DNA of 64,000 bases, taken from positions 1-64,000 of the forward strand of contig JBFWPN010000008.1 of the NCBI GenBank assembly GCA_050249955.1, given 5' to 3'. A program made the position numbers and the translations under genes. Shown here piece after piece: positions 38,555 to 46,063 of the stretch. The notes under the pieces are model-generated. The model was not told the DNA's origin. It did no database searches and was given only the letters and a program-made list of their open reading frames with translations. Numbering within the stretch: the stretch's first letter is position 1; each line of letters begins with the position of its first letter. The DNA is from CAVVIG01 sp050249955. Lineage in GTDB: Bacteria > Acidobacteriota > Vicinamibacteria > Vicinamibacterales > CAVVIG01.

Positions 38555-40591
38555 GTGCTGTCACCCATGCTGGCCTCGCTGGAGGAGGCGCCGCTCGTCG
38601 ATCCGTCACTGGTGTACGAGCCGAAGTACGACGGGATCCGCGCGATAGCCGAGGTGTCCGCGGGCGGCCGATCAGTGAGGCTGTGGTCACGCCTCGGCAA
38701 CGAGAAGACCGCACAGTTTCCCGACGTGGTGCGGGCGCTCGGCACGTGGGCCAGGCGCCGGAGCGAAGCGGTCGTGCTCGACGGCGAGATCGTGGCGCTC
38801 GACGCGGCGGGCGAGCCTGCGGGATTCCAGCAGCTGCAGGGTCGCATCCACGTGAAGGGTGAACCGGCGTCGGCTCGAGCCACCGCACTGATCCTGTTCG
38901 ACGTGCTCCGCATCGGCGAGCGCGACCTGCGCGACGAGACGCTGGCCGTGAGGCGGAAGGCGCTCGAGCGGTTGATGCCGAGGAAGCCGTCGGCGGTGCT
39001 GCGCCTGAGCGAACAGGTGGCGGGCGACGGACGTGAGCTGTACGCGAGGGCGCTCGCGCGCGGCTGGGAGGGGCTCATCGCCAAGCACGTGGGCTCGAAG
39101 TACCGCTCCGGGAAGCGCTCGCCCGACTGGCGGAAGCTGAAGATCCTGCAGGAGCAGGAGTTCGTGATCGGCGGCTGGACCGAGCCGCGCCACACGCGCG
39201 CGTACTTCGGGGCGCTGCTGCTCGGCGTCTACGACGGCGACCGCCTGATCTACGTGGGTCACACCGGCACCGGCTTCGACGAGAAGGCACTGGCCCGCGT
39301 CATGGCCGCGCTGAAGCCGCTCGAAACCACGGAGTGCCCCTTCGCCGCCAGGCCCCGGTCGAACGAACGCCCGCACTGGGTGCAGCCCGCGCTCGTGGCA
39401 CAGGTCAAGTTCACCGAGTGGACCGCCGACAACCACCTGCGCCACCCGGTCTATCTGGGCTTGCGCGACGACAAGGATCCGCGCGACGTGATCCGCGAGG
39501 GGACGCGGCGCCACCACGCGTCGGTCGCAAGGCGCATGGCTGGCGATGCGGACGCCCCTGAACCGGCCCGGCCGACCACGGCGCGATCGACGAAACGCAC
39601 ACCGTCGACACCGACGGCACCGGTGGACCTGGGCATCGGCGACCGGGCCGCGCTGCTCGACCAGCTCACCGCGCTCGAAGAGGCACGGCGCGACGGCGTG
39701 TTGCAGCTGCCTGACGGCGACACGCTGTCGGTGACCAACCTGCACAAGGTCTTCTGGCCGTCGCTGCAGATCACCAAGGGCGACCTGTTCCGCTACTACG
39801 TCCGTGTGGCGCCGGCCATCCTGCCGGTACTGGCCGACCGGCCGCTCGTCATGAAGCGGTTTCCGAACGGGGTGAATGCGAAGCCGTTCTACCAGCACCG
39901 CGCGCAGGATGTGCAGCCGGGCGTCCGGGTGGAACCGGTCGCCTCGGAGGAGGGGCGGCCACAGCTCATCGGCGGCGACCTGAAGACGCTGCTCTACACC
40001 TGCCAGCTCGCGGCCATCTCGCAGGACCCCTGGTTCTCGCGCGTGCAGTCGCCCGGCACGCCCGACCATATCGCGCTCGACCTCGACCCGTCGGACAACG
40101 TGCCGTTTTCGCAGGTGGTGGATGTGGCACGGTGGGTACGCGACGAACTCGAGGCGATCGGGGTGTTCGCACTGCCGAAGACATCGGGTGCCAGCGGCCT
40201 GCACGTGTTCGTTCCGCTCGCGCCGGGCACGCCCTACGAGGCAGGACTGCTCTTCGCGCAGCTCGTGTCCACGCTCGTGGCCGAGAAGCATCCGAAGCAG
40301 GCCACCGTCGAGCGGTCCGTGCGGGCGCGCGGACGCCGGGTGTATGTGGACTACCTGCAGAACATCCAGGGCAAGACGCTGGCGTCGGCCTACAGCGTGC
40401 GTGCCAGCGACTATGCCGGGGTCTCCACGCCACTCACGTGGAAGGAAGTGGACGCCGGGGTGACACGCGAGGAGTTCACCATCCGGACCATGCCGGCCCG
40501 CCTCGCGGCGGTCGGCGACCTGTGGGCCCCCCTGAGGACCGCGCCAGGCGCCGACCTCCACGACATTGCCCGGACAAGCGCTAGTCGCTAA
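38555..40591 (+). CDS. ligD: LigD: ATP-dependent ligase plus polymerase domains
   Basis: 678 residues in the order ligase then polymerase. The ligase domain (about 1-300) has the adenylated lysine K24 in EPKYDGIR and motifs VVLDGEIVAL and GLIAKHVGSKYRSG. After a Thr/Pro/Arg linker (about 325-355) the primase-type polymerase domain (about 390-670) has HIALDLDPSD (metal Asp pair) and KTSGASGLHVFVPL. The phosphoesterase domain found in Pseudomonas and mycobacterial LigD is missing. The start could be GTG at 38555 or ATG at 38567; the frame also stays open upstream inside ku. The stop runs into a heptad repeat array. Confidence 0.93.
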   Translation: MLSPMLASLEEAPLVDPSLVYEPKYDGIRAIAEVSAGGRSVRLWSRLGNEKTAQFPDVVRALGTWARRRSEAVVLDGEIVALDAAGEPAGFQQLQGRIHVKGEPASARATALILFDVLRIGERDLRDETLAVRRKALERLMPRKPSAVLRLSEQVAGDGRELYARALARGWEGLIAKHVGSKYRSGKRSPDWRKLKILQEQEFVIGGWTEPRHTRAYFGALLLGVYDGDRLIYVGHTGTGFDEKALARVMAALKPLETTECPFAARPRSNERPHWVQPALVAQVKFTEWTADNHLRHPVYLGLRDDKDPRDVIREGTRRHHASVARRMAGDADAPEPARPTTARSTKRTPSTPTAPVDLGIGDRAALLDQLTALEEARRDGVLQLPDGDTLSVTNLHKVFWPSLQITKGDLFRYYVRVAPAILPVLADRPLVMKRFPNGVNAKPFYQHRAQDVQPGVRVEPVASEEGRPQLIGGDLKTLLYTCQLAAISQDPWFSRVQSPGTPDHIALDLDPSDNVPFSQVVDVARWVRDELEAIGVFALPKTSGASGLHVFVPLAPGTPYEAGLLFAQLVSTLVAEKHPKQATVERSVRARGRRVYVDYLQNIQGKTLASAYSVRASDYAGVSTPLTWKEVDAGVTREEFTIRTMPARLAAVGDLWAPLRTAPGADLHDIARTSASR

Positions 40592-40663
40592 TCGCCAATC
40601 TGCAATCTGCAATCTGCAATCTGCAATCTGCAATCTGCAATCGGCAATCGGCAATCTGCGATT
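40587..40663. repeat. seven-base tandem repeat (TGCAATC)n, array 2
   Basis: Eleven consecutive heptads beginning inside the ligD stop codon: GCTAATC, GCCAATC, six perfect TGCAATC, two GGCAATC and TGCGATT. The unit is the same as in the array at 16172-16225, 24 kb away. It ends three bases before the stop of the small gene on the minus strand, so it fills the whole convergent intergenic space. Confidence 0.92.
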
Positions 40664-40665
40664 CC

Positions 40666-40878
40666 CTAAGGCGCCCGCCGCCCCGGCGGCGTCTCGTCGC
40701 GCGTCACGTCTTCGCTGACCGGCTGCGCCGGCTGCCAGAGTTCGGTCGCCTCGCTCCCGGTCCCCACCTCGCTGCGGGCCTGTTCCAGGTCGCCGGGCGA
40801 ACCGCCCTCACTGCCGACCTCCGCGGTGGTATCGATCGAGTCGAGCTGAGGCGACGGCTTCTGCCCCTCTGGGCTCAT
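40666..40878 (-). CDS. small hydrophilic disordered protein
   Basis: 70 residues with no hydrophobic core, rich in Glu, Ser, Pro and Gly (SPEGQKPSPQLDSIDTTAEV). It is predicted to be unfolded. A GAGGACGAGGC stretch precedes the ATG, and the start overlaps the stop of the 49-residue acidic gene by ATGA (40875-40878), which supports real translation. No family recognised. Confidence 0.55.
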   Translation of the reverse strand: MSPEGQKPSPQLDSIDTTAEVGSEGGSPGDLEQARSEVGTGSEATELWQPAQPVSEDVTRDETPPGRRAP

Positions 40879-41024
40879 GCCTCGTCCTCAGCCGCATCGT
40901 CATCGTCGTCCTCCAGGTCCTCGTCGAGGTCGTCGTCGTCCTCGAACTCGTCGTCCTGATCGGTCACCGCCTCCTCATTCGTGTCGCGGATCTGCTCGTC
41001 TGGGTTGCGCTCACGCTCAGCCAT
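40875..41024 (-). CDS. very acidic 49-residue protein
   Basis: A short gene with a strong GAGGAGG ribosome site just before its ATG (41024) and a stop overlapping the next start by four bases. The product begins MAERERNPDEQIRDTNEEA and continues almost only with Asp and Glu. Such an extreme acidic tail recalls the C-terminal part of RNA polymerase delta or nucleic-acid mimic proteins, but no homology can be claimed. The ribosome site and coupling to the 70-residue gene argue that it is expressed. Confidence 0.6.
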   Translation of the reverse strand: MAERERNPDEQIRDTNEEAVTDQDDEFEDDDDLDEDLEDDDDDAAEDEA

Positions 41025-41084
41025 CGATTCCTCCTCGGGTTCGGCCGCTTTTCAGCAAGGCGGATACCACTGGGGAAATCCCTG

Positions 41085-41408
41085 ATGAGGCGAACGATTC
41101 GCGGAAGCATGTCATCTGTCTTCGGTGCCATCGGCGGCGCGGTTGGTGCTAGTCTCATCGGTGTGGCGGACGACCAGAAGGTGGTTGCGGAGCCGGTGTT
41201 CCACGACCTGCCCGGCGCGTCGGGGCTGCAGTGCCCCCGGTGTGCGTCGCGCGACGTCCATCGTTCGCGCACGCGGGTCTGGGAACGTCCGATCCGCTTC
41301 CTCACCCCCCTGCTGCCATTCCGCTGCTACGCCTGCCGGTGGCGAGGGTGGCGCAGGCCTCCGCACGGCCGCGACAGCGAACCCGAGCTGATCCACACTG
41401 AAGGCTGA
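41085..41408 (+). CDS. small zinc-ribbon protein
   Basis: Up to 107 residues. The core has two cysteine pairs, LQCPRCASRDVHRSRTR and FRCYACRWRGW, spaced as in a zinc ribbon with a basic patch between. Similar short proteins are common in acidobacterial genomes and have no known role. Start choice is open: ATG at 41085 (GGGGAAA upstream), ATG at 41109, or GTG at 41163, which would give just the ribbon. Divergent from the acidic gene pair. Confidence 0.6.
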   Translation: MRRTIRGSMSSVFGAIGGAVGASLIGVADDQKVVAEPVFHDLPGASGLQCPRCASRDVHRSRTRVWERPIRFLTPLLPFRCYACRWRGWRRPPHGRDSEPELIHTEG

Positions 41409-41482
41409 TCCCTCAGGACCACATCCGGCGCTGCTCCGCCCGGCTGGCGCGCTCGATGCAACCGTGCCGTTCGGGAGGGGAC

Positions 41483-41698
41483 ATGAGAATCGTGGGCATC
41501 ACGCTCATCGTGCTCGGCATTGCCGCGCTGGCGCTTGGCGGATTCAGCTTCACGACGCGCGAGCGCGTGCTCGACGCGGGTCCGCTGAAGGTGGACACCA
41601 CGGAGGAACACACCATCCCGGTCGCCCCGATTGCGGGCGTGGTGGCCGTGGTGGCGGGTATCGCGCTGGTGATGGTGCCGGGACGGAGTCGCGTGTAG
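41483..41698 (+). CDS. small two-helix membrane protein (DUF3185-like)
   Basis: 71 residues: helix 1 (IVGITLIVLGIAALALGGFSF), a short extracytoplasmic loop with TTRERVLDAGPLKVDTTEEHTIPVAP, and helix 2 (IAGVVAVVAGIALVMV). The layout and the loop motif match the small DUF3185-type membrane proteins; their role is unknown. The ATG at 41483 follows GGGAGGGG. Confidence 0.7.
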   Translation: MRIVGITLIVLGIAALALGGFSFTTRERVLDAGPLKVDTTEEHTIPVAPIAGVVAVVAGIALVMVPGRSRV

Positions 41699-41773
41699 CC
41701 ATTGCGCGGGGGATCGCCTTCCGGTGAGGGGAGGTCTTCCCGTAGAATCCGGGCCGGGCAGGGGCGTCGGGTC

Positions 41774-42679
41774 ATGGATCGAGCAACGAGGGTCTCGGCT
41801 GTCGGAACGGTCGTCGCCGTGGCAATCGGGGCAGGGCTGGCATGGGCAGGGTCGCAGGGTGGTCACCGGGTGGGAACGGTCCCGGTCTACGCACTGTGCG
41901 TCGCCGTGGCGTTCCTGATCCAGTGGCTCGCCTTCGTGCCTGCCTGGAGGAACCGCACCGAGCGGTTCTACGACCTGACCGGCGGCATCACCTACATCAC
42001 CGTCACGCTGCTGGCGCTGCTGCTGGCGCCCGGCGTGGACGCCCGGTCCCTGCTCGTGGCGGCCCTCGTCATCGTCTGGGCGACGCGCCTGGCCTCCTTC
42101 CTCTTCATGCGGATTCGCGCCGCTGGCGAAGACCGCCGGTTCCACGAGATCAAGCAGTCGTTCGCGCGTTTCCTCCTGGCCTGGACCCTTCAGGGACTAT
42201 GGGTGGCCTTTTCGCTCGCCGCAGCCCTGGCGGTGGTGACCTCCACAGGCCGACGGGAAATGGACCTGTTTGCTGGTGTGGGGCTCCTCGTGTGGCTCGC
42301 AGGCTTCTCCGTGGAGGTGATCGCCGACCGCCAGAAGAGTGCGTTCAACGCCAGGGCCGAGAACCGGGGCCGCTTCATCAGCACGGGACTGTGGTCGTGG
42401 TCGCGCCACCCGAACTACTTCGGCGAGATCGTCCTGTGGGTGGGTGTGGCCGTCATCGCCCTTCCTGTGCTGCGCGGCTGGCAGTACGCCACCCTCGTGT
42501 CTCCCCTCTTCATCACGCTGCTGCTGACCCGCATCAGTGGCATTCCCCTGCTCGAGCGAAGGGCCGACGAGAAGTGGGGCGGCGAGGCGGCCTACGAGTC
42601 GTACAAGGCACGGACGTCGGTCCTCATCCCCCGGCCGCCGAAGGCGGCAGCGGTGGTGCCGCTCGACAACGGGGCCTGA
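41774..42679 (+). CDS. DUF1295 / steroid 5-alpha reductase-like membrane protein
   Basis: 301 residues with about seven membrane helices. The C-terminal signature RFISTGLWSWSRHPNYFGEIVLWVGV, then GIPLLERRADEKWGGEAAYESYKARTSVLIP, marks the DUF1295 branch of the isoprenylcysteine methyltransferase / 5-alpha-reductase superfamily. These enzymes reduce or methylate lipids at the membrane; the actual substrate is unknown. tRNA-Arg follows on the opposite strand. Confidence 0.85.
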   Translation: MDRATRVSAVGTVVAVAIGAGLAWAGSQGGHRVGTVPVYALCVAVAFLIQWLAFVPAWRNRTERFYDLTGGITYITVTLLALLLAPGVDARSLLVAALVIVWATRLASFLFMRIRAAGEDRRFHEIKQSFARFLLAWTLQGLWVAFSLAAALAVVTSTGRREMDLFAGVGLLVWLAGFSVEVIADRQKSAFNARAENRGRFISTGLWSWSRHPNYFGEIVLWVGVAVIALPVLRGWQYATLVSPLFITLLLTRISGIPLLERRADEKWGGEAAYESYKARTSVLIPRPPKAAAVVPLDNGA

Positions 42680-42719
42680 CGAGGATCGAGCAGTGGTGCG
42701 CGGAACGGACCGTGAGAAG

Positions 42720-42796
<77 letters not shown>

Positions 42797-42965
42797 TGAG
42801 GAAGTCAGAACTCGGAACGGAAAAGGCAGAAGTTCCGGCCGGTCCGGCGACCAGCGGAAGTAACTGTAGCGCAGATCGCGGGCCGAACGCGAGTTGACAG
42901 CGGCCGGGTGCGTCTGCATCCGGTCGGCACATGCCGCGCAGCCGTGGCATGACGCTCGCCTGCCG

Positions 42966-44147
42966 CTACGCCGGCTCGGCGGAGGCCGCCGGCAGCCGAA
43001 TCGAGAACGCGCTGCCCCGCCCGAGACCGTCGCTGCTGGCCCGGATCGATCCCCCGTGCTGTTCCACGATCTGCCGCACGATCGTCAACCCGAGCCCGAG
43101 GCCTCCCTGTGCTGCGTCGCGGCGTTCGTCCGACTGTGCAAACGGGTCGAAGATCGTGGCGAGCGCCTCGACCCTGATACCCGCCCCGGTGTCCCTGACG
43201 GTCACGTCGACCGCCTCCCGCCCCGGCACGACCGTCACCATGACCCGTCCGTCCGCAGGGGTGAACTTCAGGGCGTTGTGGAGCAGGTTCGTGAAGACCT
43301 GCTGCAGTCGGACCGGATCGGCCCAGACACGCGCACCGCGTTCAGGCGCGGTGACGCTGATTCCCACGCGACGTCGCCCCGCTTCGGAGGCGAGTCCGTC
43401 CACCGCCAGGTGAATCACCTCCACCACGTCGATCCGCTCCGGAACGATCGACAGCTTGCCCGACGAGCCTCGCGAGAAGTCCAGCAGGTCGGCCACGAGC
43501 CGCGCCTGCGTCTCGGTCGCACGCCGCATGCTCGCCGCGGCACGTCGCACCAGCGCCACGTCGTCCGGGCGGCGGTCGATCTGCCAGAGCCAGCCGCTGA
43601 GGATATTCAGCGGCGACCGCCATTCGTGCGAGACCCGCGCGACCAGCTGCTCCTTGGCAGCACTGGCCGCTTCGGCGCTGCGCCGCGCCTCGTCCGCCGC
43701 CGCCACCGTCGCCCGCAGGGCCGCTTCCTGCCGCCGCAGCCGGCGGAACAGTTCCACCAGGGCAGTCGACTCCAGCAGGAAGAGCCCGAGGTGCGCGACA
43801 GCCGGTTCATCGACCAGGAACGGGGGGCGAAGCATGGGGCTGGCTGCTCCCGCACTCAGCGCAATCGCCAGGGCACCGGGGCCGGTGCCGCCCACGTACG
43901 TCGATAGCGCCACGGCGAGCATGAAGAACAGGTAGATGCCCTGTCCCTCGAGCACCGGACCGAGCCGGCTCCGCAGCACCGTACACACGACGACCGCTGC
44001 GACCGCGACAAGATACCGCTGTATCGGGGTCATCCTCCCGGTGCCGCCGCCGGCCACCGGGCCTGCAGCCACATGGCTCACGATGTCGCGCCTCGCAGCC
44101 GGGTGACGGACGGTACGCACCTCCCCCGAGACGACGCCATGCATCAT
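42966..44147 (-). CDS. membrane histidine kinase with DUF4118-type sensor
   Basis: Up to 393 residues. Three or four N-terminal helices (from about residue 42, YLVAVAAVVVCTVLRSRLG) resemble the DUF4118 module of KdpD. A coiled linker leads to the HisKA domain with the phosphorylated His in RVSHEWRSPLNILSGW, then the ATPase domain with LLHNALKFTP (N box), DTGAGI (G1) and GGLGLGLTIV (G2). It ends with no receiver domain, and no response regulator gene lies near, so it is an orphan. The start may be ATG 44147 or the inner ATG at 44033. Confidence 0.85.
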   Translation of the reverse strand: MMHGVVSGEVRTVRHPAARRDIVSHVAAGPVAGGGTGRMTPIQRYLVAVAAVVVCTVLRSRLGPVLEGQGIYLFFMLAVALSTYVGGTGPGALAIALSAGAASPMLRPPFLVDEPAVAHLGLFLLESTALVELFRRLRRQEAALRATVAAADEARRSAEAASAAKEQLVARVSHEWRSPLNILSGWLWQIDRRPDDVALVRRAAASMRRATETQARLVADLLDFSRGSSGKLSIVPERIDVVEVIHLAVDGLASEAGRRRVGISVTAPERGARVWADPVRLQQVFTNLLHNALKFTPADGRVMVTVVPGREAVDVTVRDTGAGIRVEALATIFDPFAQSDERRDAAQGGLGLGLTIVRQIVEQHGGSIRASSDGLGRGSAFSIRLPAASAEPA

Positions 44148-44155
44148 GGGCCGCC

Positions 44156-44704
44156 TCAGTGAGAAGCGCCGGCGGATGGAGGTGCCGAGGCCTTCAGCGC
44201 GTCGACGAGCAGCTGCAGCACACGGCTGTACTCGGCGTCCTTCGCGGCCAGCATCTCCTTGTACTCGCGCGAGCGCGGGTTGCCGTTGAGAACCGTCTGG
44301 TCCACGCCACGCTCGTACACGATGTCCGCCGTCTGGTCCGCATCCGCCCGGAGGCCGTCGGCCTGCATGTCCTGCACGAAGAGCTTCCCGTCCGGGAGGG
44401 CATTGCTCTGGAGGGCCACGTACACCTCCCGATGCTGACCTGCGGCAAGCTGCGGGTCGAGGGCCGCGGGCACGGGGTATCGTGCGCGCACGACCAGCAG
44501 CTGCACATCGGGGTAGAGCAGGGCCGCCACGAACGCGTCCGGCGCCTCCGGATCGCGGGCCGCAACGGCCTCGACGTGGCGGGCAGCGAGCGTGGCGCTC
44601 AGCTCACGCGCGAGCCCTGCAGAGGTTGGCTGTGCCAGCGCGGTCCCAGCCACAGACGCCGAGAACAGGACCGCCAGTGTCACCTGCGTCACATTCGGAG
44701 TCAT
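44156..44704 (-). CDS. secreted protein of unknown function
   Basis: 182 residues with a signal peptide (VTQVTLAVLFSASVAGTALAQ). The body reads as soluble and partly helical (ARELSATLAARHVEAVAARDP; YPDVQLLVVRARYPVPAALDP; LFVQDMQADGLRADADQ) with no cysteine after the signal. No family is recognised. The start at 44704 is chosen because it opens into the signal; no clear ribosome site is visible. It lies eight bases upstream of the kinase start and could share its transcript. Confidence 0.6.
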   Translation of the reverse strand: MTPNVTQVTLAVLFSASVAGTALAQPTSAGLARELSATLAARHVEAVAARDPEAPDAFVAALLYPDVQLLVVRARYPVPAALDPQLAAGQHREVYVALQSNALPDGKLFVQDMQADGLRADADQTADIVYERGVDQTVLNGNPRSREYKEMLAAKDAEYSRVLQLLVDALKASAPPSAGASH

Positions 44705-44792
44705 CGCCGCAGCGTAGCGCACGCCCGCGCCCTGCCACATCCCATCGTCGTGGGAGATCGGCAGGCGGCGATGCCTGACTCGCAGCCTGCGT

Positions 44793-45968
44793 TCACGGCT
44801 CAGCCGCCGAGCGCCGCGCGAACCACTGCGCCACCAGCACGTCCGTGGATGAATGCAGGACGATCGACAGCAGCACCGTCGTCGTCACCACGAGGAAGAG
44901 CCGCTCACCGCCGACCAGGCCCGATCGCAGCACGATCAAGCCGTACAGGAGAGAGGCGAATCCCCTCGGGCCGAAGTAGGCGGCGACGAGCCGCTCCGGC
45001 ATGCGCAGCCCACTGCCGACGAGCGCCGCCAGCATGGGCAGGGTACGCGCGACGACCAGGACGAACACCGCGAAGCCGAGGATCGGTCCGCCGGGCATCT
45101 CCATGTCGCCGACGGTGCTCGCAATCAGCAGGACCGCCGCCAGCTTCAGCACCTCGCTCAGGCGCTCGCCCACGTTCTCGAACTCGCGCTTCGCCACGTC
45201 GGACGTGGAGGCGAGCACCGAGCCCGCCGCGAACGCGGCGAGGTACTCGTTCACTGCCAGTGCCTGTGCGCCCGCGAAGATCAGCAGCCCCACCGCGAAC
45301 GGCAGCAGCGCTTCATGCGATCGCGCGACCGAGAAGATCGACAGCCTCCGCCCGTAGCCGACCACCAGCGCCACACTCACCCCGAACAGCAGCCCGCCGA
45401 GCGGCTCCAGGATCAGGTGGCCGGCATCGAAGGCCGTGCCGCCGGCGAGGCTCGTCAGCGCCAGCACGAACGGCAGCGACAGCCCGTCGTTGACGCCGCT
45501 CTCCACGTTCAACAGGTGACGCACCTTCCCGGGGATCTCGTCCCGGCCGACGATGGCCGCGGCAAACACCGGGTCGGTCGGGCTGAGCACCACGCCTAGC
45601 AGCAGCGCCTGGAGCCAGGGCATTGGGAACACCGTATGGGCCGCGACGGCAATCACGGCGGCGGTCAGCGGCATCGCCACGCCGAGCGCCCGGGCTGGCA
45701 GCCGCCAGTGACGCCGGAGGGCGAGCATGTCGAGCTTCATCCCGTCCGAGAACAGGATGGTGAAGAGCGCCAGGTCTGCCACCGTGGCGACCACGGGGTC
45801 GTCCACATCCACCGACACGAACCCCAGGACACCGGAGCCGGTCAGGAACCCGGCCGCGAGGAAGAGCACCGCGGAGGACAGGATGGTGCGCCGCGACCAC
45901 TCCGACAGCAGCGCCGCCAGCAGGAGGGTCAGGGCATAGACGAGCAGCAGCGACGTCATGGCGCCCAT
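44793..45968 (-). CDS. Na+/H+ (CPA1-type) antiporter
   Basis: 391 residues with about twelve membrane helices. Ion-site motifs are GVVLSPTDPVFAAAIVG and LNVESGVNDGLSLPFVL, whose ND pair is the CPA1 hallmark of electroneutral Na+/H+ exchange. There is no cytoplasmic regulatory domain. It should export Na+ for H+ and set cytoplasmic pH. ATGs at 45968 and 45959 are both possible; the first has GGAG upstream. It is divergent from the oxidase operon at 46064 with about 95 bases between. Confidence 0.88.
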   Translation of the reverse strand: MGAMTSLLLVYALTLLLAALLSEWSRRTILSSAVLFLAAGFLTGSGVLGFVSVDVDDPVVATVADLALFTILFSDGMKLDMLALRRHWRLPARALGVAMPLTAAVIAVAAHTVFPMPWLQALLLGVVLSPTDPVFAAAIVGRDEIPGKVRHLLNVESGVNDGLSLPFVLALTSLAGGTAFDAGHLILEPLGGLLFGVSVALVVGYGRRLSIFSVARSHEALLPFAVGLLIFAGAQALAVNEYLAAFAAGSVLASTSDVAKREFENVGERLSEVLKLAAVLLIASTVGDMEMPGGPILGFAVFVLVVARTLPMLAALVGSGLRMPERLVAAYFGPRGFASLLYGLIVLRSGLVGGERLFLVVTTTVLLSIVLHSSTDVLVAQWFARRSAAEP

Positions 45969-46063
45969 CTCTGCAACGGTCACTCCGCCCGACGCTCTCC
46001 GCCCCTGCCACGCGCCGCCGGAATCTATTTGGTACGGCAACTACCAATGCGCCCTGCCGGCGC

